Of a stretch of DNA of 64,000 nt, positions 39,198-47,328 are shown piece by piece (the first letter of the stretch is position 1; each line of letters opens with the position of its first letter). Source of the DNA: Lentzea sp. NEAU-D7 (GTDB lineage Bacteria > Actinomycetota > Actinomycetes > Mycobacteriales > Pseudonocardiaceae); assembly GCF_026242055.1 (NCBI RefSeq), contig NZ_JAPJDL010000016.1, positions 62,001 to 126,000 on the forward strand. Direction: 5' to 3'. Under the pieces are notes generated by a model that worked only from the letters and a program-made list of their open reading frames with translations, made no database searches and was not told the origin of the DNA. Made by a program: the position numbers and the translations under genes.

Positions 39198-39766
39198 TCA
39201 TGAAATGGCTGGAGGCCGAACGCCTGGGCGTCGCCGACCTCCTCGAAGACCTCACCGACGACGAGTGGCGGCGCGACACCCTCTGCGCCGGCTGGACCAT
39301 GCAGACGATGGCCGCCCACCTGACCACGTCCACCCGCACGGGCTGGCGCGACGTGCTCACCGGCGTCGTGAAGGCGCGCTTCGACTGGGAGCGCATGGAG
39401 GACCAGAAGGCCCGTGCGATCGCCGCACGGTTCACCCGGTCGGAGTTGATCGCACAGATCCGCGAGACCGCCGCCTCGCCGAAGCGCGCGCCGATGGCCG
39501 CCCCGATCGACCCGCTGGTCGACTTCCTCGTCCACGGCCAGGACATCGCGCGCCCGCTGGGCCGCGTCCGCGAGATGCCGCTCGAACCGGCCCAGGCCGC
39601 CCTCGAACACGTGCTGAAGAGTCCGTTCTGGGGTGCTCGCAAGCGTTTTCGGGAGTCCGGAATTTCCGATCTTCCTGCCCCTGACCTGCTGATGATCGCC
39701 ACGGGCCGGAAGTTGTCCACACCTGGGGACAACACTGTGGGCAACTCGAACACACGTTCGATCTAG
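39194..39766 (+). CDS. Mycothiol-dependent maleylpyruvate isomerase-like (DinB-fold) protein
   Basis: A 190-residue protein with an N-terminal DinB-fold bundle: Cys-Ala-Gly-Trp-Thr-Met-Gln-Thr-Met-Ala-Ala-His-Leu-Thr (first metal His) and Asp-Phe-Leu-Val-His-Gly-Gln-Asp-Ile (second His). Smaller than the relative at 28867. Third gene of the YciI-sigma operon, coupled by ATGA overlap, so it is a candidate sigma-regulated enzyme. The last codons (Ser-Asn-Thr-Arg-Ser-Ile) overlap a perfect LexA box that belongs to the following promoter. Substrate unknown. Confidence 0.8.
   Translation: MIMKWLEAERLGVADLLEDLTDDEWRRDTLCAGWTMQTMAAHLTTSTRTGWRDVLTGVVKARFDWERMEDQKARAIAARFTRSELIAQIRETAASPKRAPMAAPIDPLVDFLVHGQDIARPLGRVREMPLEPAQAALEHVLKSPFWGARKRFRESGISDLPAPDLLMIATGRKLSTPGDNTVGNSNTRSI
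39746..39761. promoter_or_regulatory. LexA (SOS) box upstream of SRP RNA and dnaX
   Basis: TCGAACACACGTTCGA matches TCGAAC-N4-GTTCGA at all 12 fixed positions. It lies 14 bp before the -10-like TACACT (39776-39781) of the SRP RNA promoter, covering the place of its -35, where a bound repressor would block transcription. It is inside the 3' end of the preceding gene. Confidence 0.65.
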
Positions 39767-39787
39767 AGGGTTCGCTACACTAGCGTC

Positions 39788-39877
39788 GGACCTCGTGCGG
39801 CACACATCTCGCGAACCTCCCCAGGGCCGGAAGGCAGCAAGGATAAGCGGGCTCTGGTGGGTGCACGGGGTCCCCTT
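39788..39877 (+). ncRNA. ffs: Signal recognition particle RNA (small bacterial type)
   Basis: The conserved SRP hairpin core GGGCCGGAAGGCAGCAAGG is present near 39823-39842. The ends pair (GGACCTCGTGC... with GCACGGGGTCC). The transcript starts about 6 nt after TACACT (39776-39781), and CCCCTTTT ends it. Length is about 86-90 nt. ffs directly before dnaX is also the order in M. tuberculosis. The RNA forms the SRP with Ffh for membrane-protein targeting. Confidence 0.88.
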
Positions 39878-39910
39878 TTCGTGTCGGGGTCCACCGGTAC
39901 TGTCTGCGGC

Positions 39911-41959
39911 GTGGCGCTCGCTCTGTATCGCAAGTACCGTCCGGCCACGTTCTCCGAGGTCGTTGGCCAGGAGCACGTGACCGACCCGCTGCGCGTCGCC
40001 CTGTCGGCAGGCCGGGTGAACCACGCCTACCTGTTCTCGGGTCCCCGCGGCTGCGGCAAGACGTCGTCGGCCCGCATCCTGGCCCGCTCGCTCAACTGCG
40101 TGAAGGGCCCGACGCCCGATCCGTGCGGCGAGTGCAACAGCTGCATCGGCCTCGCCCCGAACGGCACCGGCAGTGTCGACGTCGTCGAGCTCGACGCGGC
40201 CTCGCACGGTGGTGTGGAAGACGCCCGCGACCTGCGTGACAAGGCCTTCTACGCCCCGGCCGAGTCCCGGTACCGCGTCTTCATCATCGACGAGGCGCAC
40301 ATGGTCACCACGCAGGGCTTCAACGCCCTGCTGAAGATCGTGGAGGAGCCGCCGGAGCACCTGATCTTCATCTTCGCCACGACCGAGCCGGACAAGGTCC
40401 TCCCGACCATCCGCTCGCGCACGCACCACTACCCGTTCCGCCTGATCCCGCCCGGCGTCATGCGCTCCCTGCTGGAACGCAACTGCGCCGCCGAGGGCGT
40501 GGCGGTGGAACCCTCCGTCTTCCCGCTGGTGATCCGCGCGGGCGGCGGCTCGGCCCGGGACACCCAGTCCGTCATGGACCAGCTCCTCTCCGGCGCGGGC
40601 CCCGACGGGGTGAAGTACGAACGAGCCATCTCGCTCCTGGGCGTCACCGACTCGGCCCTGATCAACGACGTGGTCGACGGCCTCTCGGCAGGCGACGGCG
40701 CCGCGGTCTACGGCACCATCGACCGCCTGGTCGACGCCGGCCACGACCCCCGCCGCTTCGCCTCCGACCTGCTCGACCGCCTCCGCGACCTGGTCCTGCT
40801 CTGCGCGGTCCCGGACGCGGCGGACCGCAACCTGGTCAGCGCCCCGGAGGACGAGCTGGCCACGATGTCGGCCCAGGCAGAACGAATCGGCCCGGCAGCG
40901 CTGACCCGCTACGCCGAGATCGTGCACCAGGGCCTGGTCGACATGCGGGGCGCCACCGCCCCCCGCCTGCTGCTGGAACTCCTCGTCTCCCGGATGCTCC
41001 TGCCGTCGGTGAGCCAGTCGGAAGCCGCCCTGCTCCAACGCCTGGAACAGCTGGAACGCCGCCCGCCGGCCGCCATCGCGGCAACCTCGGGCGACCCCGC
41101 GGCCCCGACCGGCGGCCCGGTCTTCACCCGCAGGTCCCAGCAACCGGCGGACCAGCCCCCGGCCCAGCCGGAACCCCAGCGAGCAGCCCCGACCCCGGTC
41201 GCGGTCGCAGCCCCGGTATCAGCCCAGCCCGCACCGGCCGCCACTCCGGCACCGGCGGCAGTGCCCACCCCGGCCCCAGCGCAGCCCGCACCCCCGTTAG
41301 CGGCACCTGCCGCCACCCCGCAGCCCGCCGCAGCTGCTCCGGCCCCTTCCGCTCCTGCCGCGTCCGGTGGCATGGACGCCACGGCGGTGCGCCGAATCTG
41401 GTCGGAACTGCTGGCCGCGGTCCGCGCGACCAGCCGCAGCACCGAGGCGATGCTGACCAACGCCACGGTCGGCGAGGTGGACGGCAACGTGGTGACGATC
41501 ACCCACACCTCGGCCCCCCTGGCCCGCCGCCTGGCGGAGCCCCGCAACACCGAGGCGATCGCCGCAGCCCTGTCCTCGGTGCTGGGCGGCACCTGGCAGG
41601 TCCGCTGCACCCACGGCACACCGGGCGCCACCCCGCAGCAGGCAACCCAGGTGAAGGCGGCCCGCCCGGCCCCGATCCGCCCGAGCCAGGCGCAGAACCA
41701 GCAGGCCCGCCCCCAGCCAGAACCGCAGCAGACCCAAGCCCCGCGCCCGCCGCAGGACGACGTCCCACCGCCGCCGGAGCCCCCGGAGCCCGACGACCCG
41801 CTCCCGCCGGAACCGGACGACGAAGAAGCGATGCTGGCCGAGGCCGCCCGCCCGGCAGATCCGGGCTCGGTGAACGAGGTCCAGGCCAAGGACCCGGAGT
41901 CGGTCATGCTCCAGCTGCTGGCAGACGAACTGGGCGCCCGCCCCCTGAAGAAGGCCTAG
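39911..41959 (+). CDS. dnaX: DNA polymerase III subunits gamma/tau
   Basis: A 682-residue clamp-loader ATPase from GTG 39911 ([11 protein letters not shown]). Walker A Gly44-Pro-Arg-Gly-Cys-Gly-Lys-Thr51, zinc cysteines Cys63, Cys72, Cys75 and Cys78, Asp-Glu-Ala-His Walker B and an arginine-finger-type Ser-Arg-Thr sensor are present. Residues about 400-495 and 580-645 are long Pro/Ala/Gln-rich linkers around a C-terminal tau-like domain (about 497-575). It loads the beta clamp and bridges polymerase and helicase. A LexA box lies 150 bp upstream over the ffs promoter, so DNA-damage control is possible. Confidence 0.95.
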   Translation: MALALYRKYRPATFSEVVGQEHVTDPLRVALSAGRVNHAYLFSGPRGCGKTSSARILARSLNCVKGPTPDPCGECNSCIGLAPNGTGSVDVVELDAASHGGVEDARDLRDKAFYAPAESRYRVFIIDEAHMVTTQGFNALLKIVEEPPEHLIFIFATTEPDKVLPTIRSRTHHYPFRLIPPGVMRSLLERNCAAEGVAVEPSVFPLVIRAGGGSARDTQSVMDQLLSGAGPDGVKYERAISLLGVTDSALINDVVDGLSAGDGAAVYGTIDRLVDAGHDPRRFASDLLDRLRDLVLLCAVPDAADRNLVSAPEDELATMSAQAERIGPAALTRYAEIVHQGLVDMRGATAPRLLLELLVSRMLLPSVSQSEAALLQRLEQLERRPPAAIAATSGDPAAPTGGPVFTRRSQQPADQPPAQPEPQRAAPTPVAVAAPVSAQPAPAATPAPAAVPTPAPAQPAPPLAAPAATPQPAAAAPAPSAPAASGGMDATAVRRIWSELLAAVRATSRSTEAMLTNATVGEVDGNVVTITHTSAPLARRLAEPRNTEAIAAALSSVLGGTWQVRCTHGTPGATPQQATQVKAARPAPIRPSQAQNQQARPQPEPQQTQAPRPPQDDVPPPPEPPEPDDPLPPEPDDEEAMLAEAARPADPGSVNEVQAKDPESVMLQLLADELGARPLKKA

Positions 41960-42075
41960 CCGCCCGCGAAAGGGGCCTAGCCGCACCCAGGAGCGACGCC
42001 CAATGCACGCTCACGCAGGGGTCCCCTTCAGATCTGGGTCCCCCGCGACCCAACATAGCGACGGGGTCTGACACT

Positions 42076-42330
42076 CAAGCGATGCCGAAGGCGAGCCGTC
42101 GTTACCAAAAGGTCTGGGTGGGGTGGGGGGGGGTCGCGGGGGTGCGCCACCCCCCCCCCCCCCGGGCGCGCCGCTCGGGCCCCTGGCCGCCCCCCCCCCC
42201 CCCCACCGACGCGCCCCTCTACGCAACAGGCAGCCGCCCAACGCAACAGGCGTGCCATCTACCCGCGTGCGGCGTGGACCCGGCTTTGGATCAGATTGGC
42301 GGGGTCTGGGGCGGAGCCCCAGGAAACAGG
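42076..42330. repeat. Intergenic repeat unit (copy 1) with long G/C homopolymer runs
   Basis: In the 443-bp dnaX-ybaB gap, 42076-42100 is the exact reverse complement of 60556-60580 (25 bp). Positions 42229-42259 match the reverse complement of 60345-60375 at 30 of 31 bases, and a GATCAGATTG-CGGGGTCTGGGG segment is also shared. Between them are runs of 9 G (42125-42133), 14 C (42150-42163) and 15 C (42190-42204). Rest of the gap: no gene seen. Confidence 0.75.
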
Positions 42331-42402
42331 GACTGCCTCCGAAACCCGAAGCGCCAACCCCCGTACGCTGGACCACAACAAACCCCACCGAGAGGACCAG
42401 CG

Positions 42403-42726
42403 GTGCAACCCGGTCAGTTCGACATGCAGGCCCTTCTCCAGCAGGCCCAGAACATGCAGCAGCAGATGGCGGACGCCCAGCAGCAGCTGGCCGAAACGCA
42501 GGTCACCGGCAACGCGGGCAACGGCCTGGTCACCGCGACGGTCACCGGCGGCGGCGAACTGGTCAACCTCGCCATCGCCCCGAAGATCGTGGACCCGGAG
42601 GACGTGGACACCCTCCAGGACCTGGTGATCGCCGCGATCAAGGACGCCAACGCCAAGGCGCAGGAGCTGGTGGAGCAGAAGCTCGGCCCGCTCGCCCAGG
42701 GCGGCCTCGGCGGATTGCTCGGCTAA
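42403..42726 (+). CDS. ybaB: YbaB/EbfC nucleoid-associated protein
   Basis: A 107-residue DNA-binding protein from GTG 42403 with AGAGGA at SD spacing. A Gln-rich N-terminal helix ([12 protein letters not shown]) precedes the conserved [11 protein letters not shown] strand, then a long helix (Ala-Ile-Lys-Asp-Ala-Asn-Ala-Lys-Ala). It ends in a Gly/Leu-rich tail. It forms tweezer-like dimers. Conserved order dnaX-ybaB-recR. Confidence 0.93.
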   Translation: MQPGQFDMQALLQQAQNMQQQMADAQQQLAETQVTGNAGNGLVTATVTGGGELVNLAIAPKIVDPEDVDTLQDLVIAAIKDANAKAQELVEQKLGPLAQGGLGGLLG

Positions 42727-42731
42727 CACCG

Positions 42732-43340
42732 ATGTACGAAGGCCCGGTACAGGACCTCATCGACGAGCTGGGCAGACTCCCGGGCGTTGGCCCGAAGAGC
42801 GCGCAGCGCATCGCCTTCCACCTGCTGGCAACGGAAGCCGCTGACATCGAACGGCTCCAGCAGGCACTGCAGAAGGTCAAGGAAGGCGTCGTCTTCTGCG
42901 ACGTCTGCGGCAACGTGAGCGCGGAGACGACGTGCCGCATCTGCCGCGACCCCAAGCGGGACCTGAGCCTGGTCTGCGTGGTCGAGGAGCCCAAGGACGT
43001 CCAGGCGATCGAGCGCACCAGGGAGTTCAAGGGCCGCTACCACGTCCTGGGTGGCGCGCTGGACCCGCTGAGCGGTGTCGGGCCGGACCAGCTCCGGATC
43101 AGGCAGCTGCTCAACCGCATCGGCACGGCCGTCAACGGTGTCGACATCTCCGAGGTCATCATCGCCACGGACCCGAACACCGAGGGCGAGGCCACGGCCA
43201 CCTACCTCGTCCGGATGCTCAGGGACTTCCCGGGCCTGACCGTCACGCGGCTCGCCAGCGGTCTGCCGATGGGCGGCGACCTGGAGTTCGCGGACGAGCT
43301 GACGCTGGGACGTGCGCTATCTGGTCGCCGGAGCATGTAG
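42732..43340 (+). CDS. recR: Recombination mediator RecR
   Basis: A 202-residue protein acting with RecF/RecO to load RecA on gapped DNA. N-terminal helix-hairpin-helix ([11 protein letters not shown]), zinc finger Cys56, Cys59, Cys68, Cys71, and a Toprim domain with Val-Val-Glu-Glu-Pro and Asp-Pro-Asn-Thr-Glu-Gly-Glu. The C-terminal [13 protein letters not shown] motif is standard. Five bases separate it from ybaB. Confidence 0.95.
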   Translation: MYEGPVQDLIDELGRLPGVGPKSAQRIAFHLLATEAADIERLQQALQKVKEGVVFCDVCGNVSAETTCRICRDPKRDLSLVCVVEEPKDVQAIERTREFKGRYHVLGGALDPLSGVGPDQLRIRQLLNRIGTAVNGVDISEVIIATDPNTEGEATATYLVRMLRDFPGLTVTRLASGLPMGGDLEFADELTLGRALSGRRSM

Positions 43341-43381
43341 CCGGAACTCCACCGCGGCTGGGCGACACCCGCCTGGTCGCG

Positions 43382-43858
43382 GTGGACGGCCCGTCGGGTG
43401 CGGGCAAGTCGACGTTCGCGAGGAGCCTGGCGAACGAGCTCGGCGCGCAGCTCATCAGCACCGACCACTTCGCCACGTGGGACGACCCCACGACGCAGTG
43501 GTGGCCGCGGCTGCAACGAGCACTCGACGAGGTGGCGCACAACCGCGAGGGCCGCTACCGGAAAACCGACTGGTCCCAAGGGTTTCCGTGCATCGGAGAC
43601 GGCGACGAGGTCGTCATCACTCCACAGAGGACCATCATCCTGGAAGGCTTCTCCTCGGCCAGGAAGGCGAACACCCGCCTGAGCCTCGCGATCTTCGTGG
43701 ACCACGAGGACGAACGAGCGAGGCTGGAACGCGCGGTGAAACGCGACGGCGAGCATCAGCGCCAGCACTTCATCCGCTGGCAGCAGTACGAACGGGGCTG
43801 GTTCGCGGTCGACGAGACCAGGGCCAGAGCTGACTACGTTGTCACGTCAAGCAGTTGA
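43382..43858 (+). CDS. P-loop (uridine kinase-like) nucleoside/sugar kinase
   Basis: From GTG 43382 the frame gives about 158 residues starting at the P-loop Asp-Gly-Pro-Ser-Gly-Ala-Gly-Lys-Ser-Thr. Coding character clearly begins earlier (Leu-Gly-Asp-Thr-Arg-Leu-Val-Ala-Val), near 43336-43366 just behind recR, but no ATG, GTG or TTG occurs in frame there, so the start may be non-canonical (CTG 43366) or lost by a frameshift. Later segments (Ser-Thr-Asp-His-Phe-Ala-Thr-Trp, Trp-Gln-Gln-Tyr-Glu-Arg-Gly-Trp-Phe) fit small uridine-kinase-like phosphotransferases; substrate unknown. The 3' end overlaps the SARP gene by 25 nt. Confidence 0.65.
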   Translation: MDGPSGAGKSTFARSLANELGAQLISTDHFATWDDPTTQWWPRLQRALDEVAHNREGRYRKTDWSQGFPCIGDGDEVVITPQRTIILEGFSSARKANTRLSLAIFVDHEDERARLERAVKRDGEHQRQHFIRWQQYERGWFAVDETRARADYVVTSSS

Positions 43859-46800
43859 GCCTGGACGACGGACGCCTCGGGTGTCCCGATCGCGCTGAGG
43901 ACCTCCAGCGACGTCGACCAGTACGACCGGGCGGCCGCGGCATCCCCCAGCGCGGCGGACGCGTCGCCGGCCAGTTGCAGCGCGCGGCCGAACACCCAGC
44001 GGTGACCTGAGTCCGCGCCGACCGAGACGGCTCGCAGCGCGCAGTCCAGGGCCTCGGCGGCGTCCAGGGTGTCGAGGTGGGTGCGGCCGAGCACGAGCAG
44101 CGCCTCCATCTCGGCCAGGCGGAACTGCGACCTGCCCGCCTCGTCCAGCGCCGCGGTGGCCGTGGCCAGAGCCTCCTCGTAACGGCCGACCGCGCGGTAG
44201 GAGGAGGCCAGGCCGCGGCGGGCCGAGCAGATGCCCCACGAGTAGCCGGTCTCCAGGCCGATGGCCAGCGCGGCCGAGAACTGCTCCAGGGCGTCCTCGT
44301 AGCGGCCGCCGCCTTCCAGCGCGCGGCCGAGCAGGTTCTGCGCGTCGCAGACGCTCTTCACGTTCTCCAGGTCCTGCGCGATCTGCATGGCTGCGGACGC
44401 CTCGAGCGCGGCTTCCTCGTAACGGCCGCGCATGATCAGCGTGATGGCCATGCCCTCGTGCATGGTGTGGCCGAAGTTGCGGGCGGCCGCACGTTCGTAC
44501 AGCTCCCGTGCGCGCACGAAGTAGTCCTCGCCGAGGTCCGGCTTGCCGCGCCACGCCTGCACCTCGCCGAGTGCGCGCATCGAGTTCGCCTGCAGGATCC
44601 ACGAGTCGAGGCGCTTGCCGTCCTCCAGCGCCTCCTCGAACGTCGACGCGGCGCGGTCGAGCTGGCCGAGCTGCATGTAGACGCCGCCGAGGTTGAACAG
44701 CGCGTTCGCGAGCAGCTGGGGCGCCCCGACCCGGCGGGCGATCACCAGGGAGCGTTCGAGGTGGTCGGCGGCGTGTTCGAGCTCGCCGAGGTCGATGTAG
44801 ACGCTGCCCGCGTTGGACAGGACGGCGGCCTCGGCCTGGGGCAGGTCGATGTGCTCCTGCAGCGCGATGGCCTGCTGGTAGTAGCCGAGCGCGTTGCGGT
44901 GCTGCCCGGTCACCCAGTACAGCGTGCCCAGGGAGGACAGCATCGCGAGCTGGCCGAGCTCGTCGCGGGGCGCACGCGCACCCAGCAGGCCGGCCTTCGC
45001 GGTCTCTCGCCACTCCGCGGTCAACGACTGCGTGTAGAAGTAGCCGCGCAGGGCGTCGGCCAGCTGCCACGGCGAATTCTCGGGATCGCGCTCAACGGAG
45101 TGCGCCACCAGCGCGACCAGGTTGGCGCGTTCGACGTCCAGCCAGGTCAGGGCCTCGGTGGAGGTGCTGAACGTCCGCGGCACCACGCCTTCGAGCGGGG
45201 CCGGGCGCGGGAAGCGGAACAGCGTCGACTTCATGGCCGCGGTGGCGTTGTCGACCGAGCGCACCGCCCAGTCCAGCAGGCGGCGCAACGCGAGCCGCGC
45301 GTCCGCACGGCCCTCCTCGAACGCCAGGCGCTCGGAGGCGTAGTCGCGCAGCAGGTCGTGGAACTGGTAGCGGGACGGCGCGTGGTTCGAGATCAGGTTC
45401 GCGGTGGCCAGGCGGTCGAGCCGCCGGCGAGCGTCCTGAGTGGTCAGACCGCTCAGCGCGGCGGCCATCTCGGGCGTGAAGTCCGTGCCGGGGACCAGCG
45501 ACAGCACCCGGAACATCTGCGCGAGCTCGGGCTTCAGCGCCGTGTAGGAGAGGTCGAACGCCGCGTGCACCGCGACCCGTTCGTCGCCCTCGACGGCCAG
45601 GGCCGCGAGCCGGTTGCCCGCCCGCAGCTCCTCCACGTAGTCCGCGATGGACAGCTCCGGGCGCGACACGAGGTTCGCGGCTGCGATACGCAAAGCCAAT
45701 GGCAGATGTGCGCAGAGGGCCGCCAGCTCCAGCGCGGCGTCCTCCTGGGACGCCACCTCGTCCGCGCCCAGGATGCCTGCGAGGAGTGACTTCGTCTCGT
45801 GCCAGTCGAGCACGTCGAGCCGCACGTTCGACGCCGCGTGCGAGACGGCCAGACCCCGCAGCGTGTCGCGCGAGGTCACCAGCACCGCGCACCCCGGCGA
45901 GCCGGGCAGCAGAGGACGGATCTGCTCGGCGGACGACGCGTTGTCCAGCAGCAGCAGGACCCGCTGACCGGTCAACGTGGACCGGAACATGGCCTCCTGC
46001 TCGTCCTGGTCCAGCGGCACCTGGTCGGGCTCGGTGCCCAGCGCCCGCAGGAACCGGGGGAGCACGTCCACCGCGCTCAACGGCGGTCCGGGGGCGTATC
46101 CGCGCAGGTTGACGTACAGCTGACCGTCCGCGAAGTCGGCACGCATCCGGTGCGCCGCGTGCACGGCCAACGCCGTCTTGCCCACGCCGGGCGGCCCGGC
46201 CAGCGTCACGACCGGCACGCCCTGCGCGGTCCGCAGCAGGGCCACGATCAGCGACACGGCCTCGTCGCGGCCGACGAAGTCGGGGATGTCCGCGGGCAGC
46301 TGCGACGGCACGACCCGTTCCGGCTTCGCGGCGACCACCGGCGCACCGGCCGAGGCCGCCACCGCGTCGATCGACCCGGACAGCACCTGGCTGTGCACGC
46401 GCCGCAGCTCGTCGCCGGGGTCGATGCCCAGCTCGTCGCCCAGCAACCGCGAAACGCGCTGGTAGGCGGCCAGCGCCTCGCTCTGCCGGCCGGACCGGTA
46501 CAGCGCCACCATCAGCTGCGCCCAGAACCGCTCGCGCAACGGGTGTTCGCTGGTCAGCCGGGACAGCTCCGCGACCAGCTCGCCGTGGCGGCCCAGTTCG
46601 AGATCGACCTCGACCCGGCGTTCCAGCACGTGCAGGCGGCGCTCGTTGAGCCGCGGCACCTCGTCGCGGTGCAGGATCTCCGACGGCACGTCGACCAGGG
46701 CCGGACCCCGCCAGAGGCCCAGGGCGGCGGCGAACGCGGCCGACGCGGCCTGCAGGTTTCCGGCGGCGCGCTCCTGCTCGCCCTGTTCGATCAGGGGTTC

Positions 46801-47112
46801 GAAGCGCATCAGGTCGATGGTCTTCTCGTCCACGTCGATCAGGTATCCGTCGGGCACCGTCTTGATCGGCACGGACGGCCCGAGCAGTTGTCTGAGACGC
46901 ATCACATATGTCTGCAGCGTGGCGCGCGCACGTGCGGGTGGATCTTCACCCCACACGTTTCCGGCGAGTTCGTCCACGGACACCGACGTGCCCGCGCGCA
47001 GCAGCAGCGACACGAGCAGAGCACGCTGCCTGCCCGCCCTGACCAGCAGAGGTTCACCGTCGAGGAGGACCTGGAGGGGGCCGAGCACGCGGAACTCGAC
47101 CATTCTGCTCAT
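43834..47112 (-). CDS. AfsR/SARP-family transcriptional regulator (HTH-BTAD-NB-ARC-TPR)
   Basis: A 1092-residue regulator from ATG 47112 with GGAGGAGG at 5 nt. The winged HTH (about 1-95) starts Phe-Arg-Val-Leu-Gly-Pro-Leu; the bacterial transcriptional activation domain covers about 100-250. An NB-ARC/AAA-like ATPase (about 285-560) has P-loop Gly-Pro-Pro-Gly-Val-Gly-Lys-Thr near residue 306 and Leu-Leu-Leu-Leu-Asp-Asn for Walker B. A C-terminal TPR array spans about 740-1080. This is the AfsR layout, which integrates signals to activate secondary metabolism or development. No antibiotic cluster is visible here; it is divergent from the peptide importer and might regulate it. Confidence 0.92.
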   Translation of the reverse strand: MSRMVEFRVLGPLQVLLDGEPLLVRAGRQRALLVSLLLRAGTSVSVDELAGNVWGEDPPARARATLQTYVMRLRQLLGPSVPIKTVPDGYLIDVDEKTIDLMRFEPLIEQGEQERAAGNLQAASAAFAAALGLWRGPALVDVPSEILHRDEVPRLNERRLHVLERRVEVDLELGRHGELVAELSRLTSEHPLRERFWAQLMVALYRSGRQSEALAAYQRVSRLLGDELGIDPGDELRRVHSQVLSGSIDAVAASAGAPVVAAKPERVVPSQLPADIPDFVGRDEAVSLIVALLRTAQGVPVVTLAGPPGVGKTALAVHAAHRMRADFADGQLYVNLRGYAPGPPLSAVDVLPRFLRALGTEPDQVPLDQDEQEAMFRSTLTGQRVLLLLDNASSAEQIRPLLPGSPGCAVLVTSRDTLRGLAVSHAASNVRLDVLDWHETKSLLAGILGADEVASQEDAALELAALCAHLPLALRIAAANLVSRPELSIADYVEELRAGNRLAALAVEGDERVAVHAAFDLSYTALKPELAQMFRVLSLVPGTDFTPEMAAALSGLTTQDARRRLDRLATANLISNHAPSRYQFHDLLRDYASERLAFEEGRADARLALRRLLDWAVRSVDNATAAMKSTLFRFPRPAPLEGVVPRTFSTSTEALTWLDVERANLVALVAHSVERDPENSPWQLADALRGYFYTQSLTAEWRETAKAGLLGARAPRDELGQLAMLSSLGTLYWVTGQHRNALGYYQQAIALQEHIDLPQAEAAVLSNAGSVYIDLGELEHAADHLERSLVIARRVGAPQLLANALFNLGGVYMQLGQLDRAASTFEEALEDGKRLDSWILQANSMRALGEVQAWRGKPDLGEDYFVRARELYERAAARNFGHTMHEGMAITLIMRGRYEEAALEASAAMQIAQDLENVKSVCDAQNLLGRALEGGGRYEDALEQFSAALAIGLETGYSWGICSARRGLASSYRAVGRYEEALATATAALDEAGRSQFRLAEMEALLVLGRTHLDTLDAAEALDCALRAVSVGADSGHRWVFGRALQLAGDASAALGDAAAARSYWSTSLEVLSAIGTPEASVVQAQLLDVTT

Positions 47113-47328
47113 GTGACCTCCTCCGCGTGTCGGTGTTGTTTCTACAGCCTAAGAGAGCGTCCGACGCATCTGCCGTGCTCACGTTGGGTCAGCGGTCGTG
47201 CGCCGGACGTATCAGAATGCCTGGTCTAGTGGCCGGATCGTGACCTGAGTAACCCCGGACGGGGTATCTACAACGGTTATGGTCGGCGACCACACCGTGA
47301 GATGTGCGGATTGTCCAAGGGGTGTTTG

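Noticed and set aside
42082-42402. Upstream extension of ybaB through the C-runs
   Set aside because: It would encode poly-Pro and repeat-derived sequence; the SD and family length place the start at GTG 42403.
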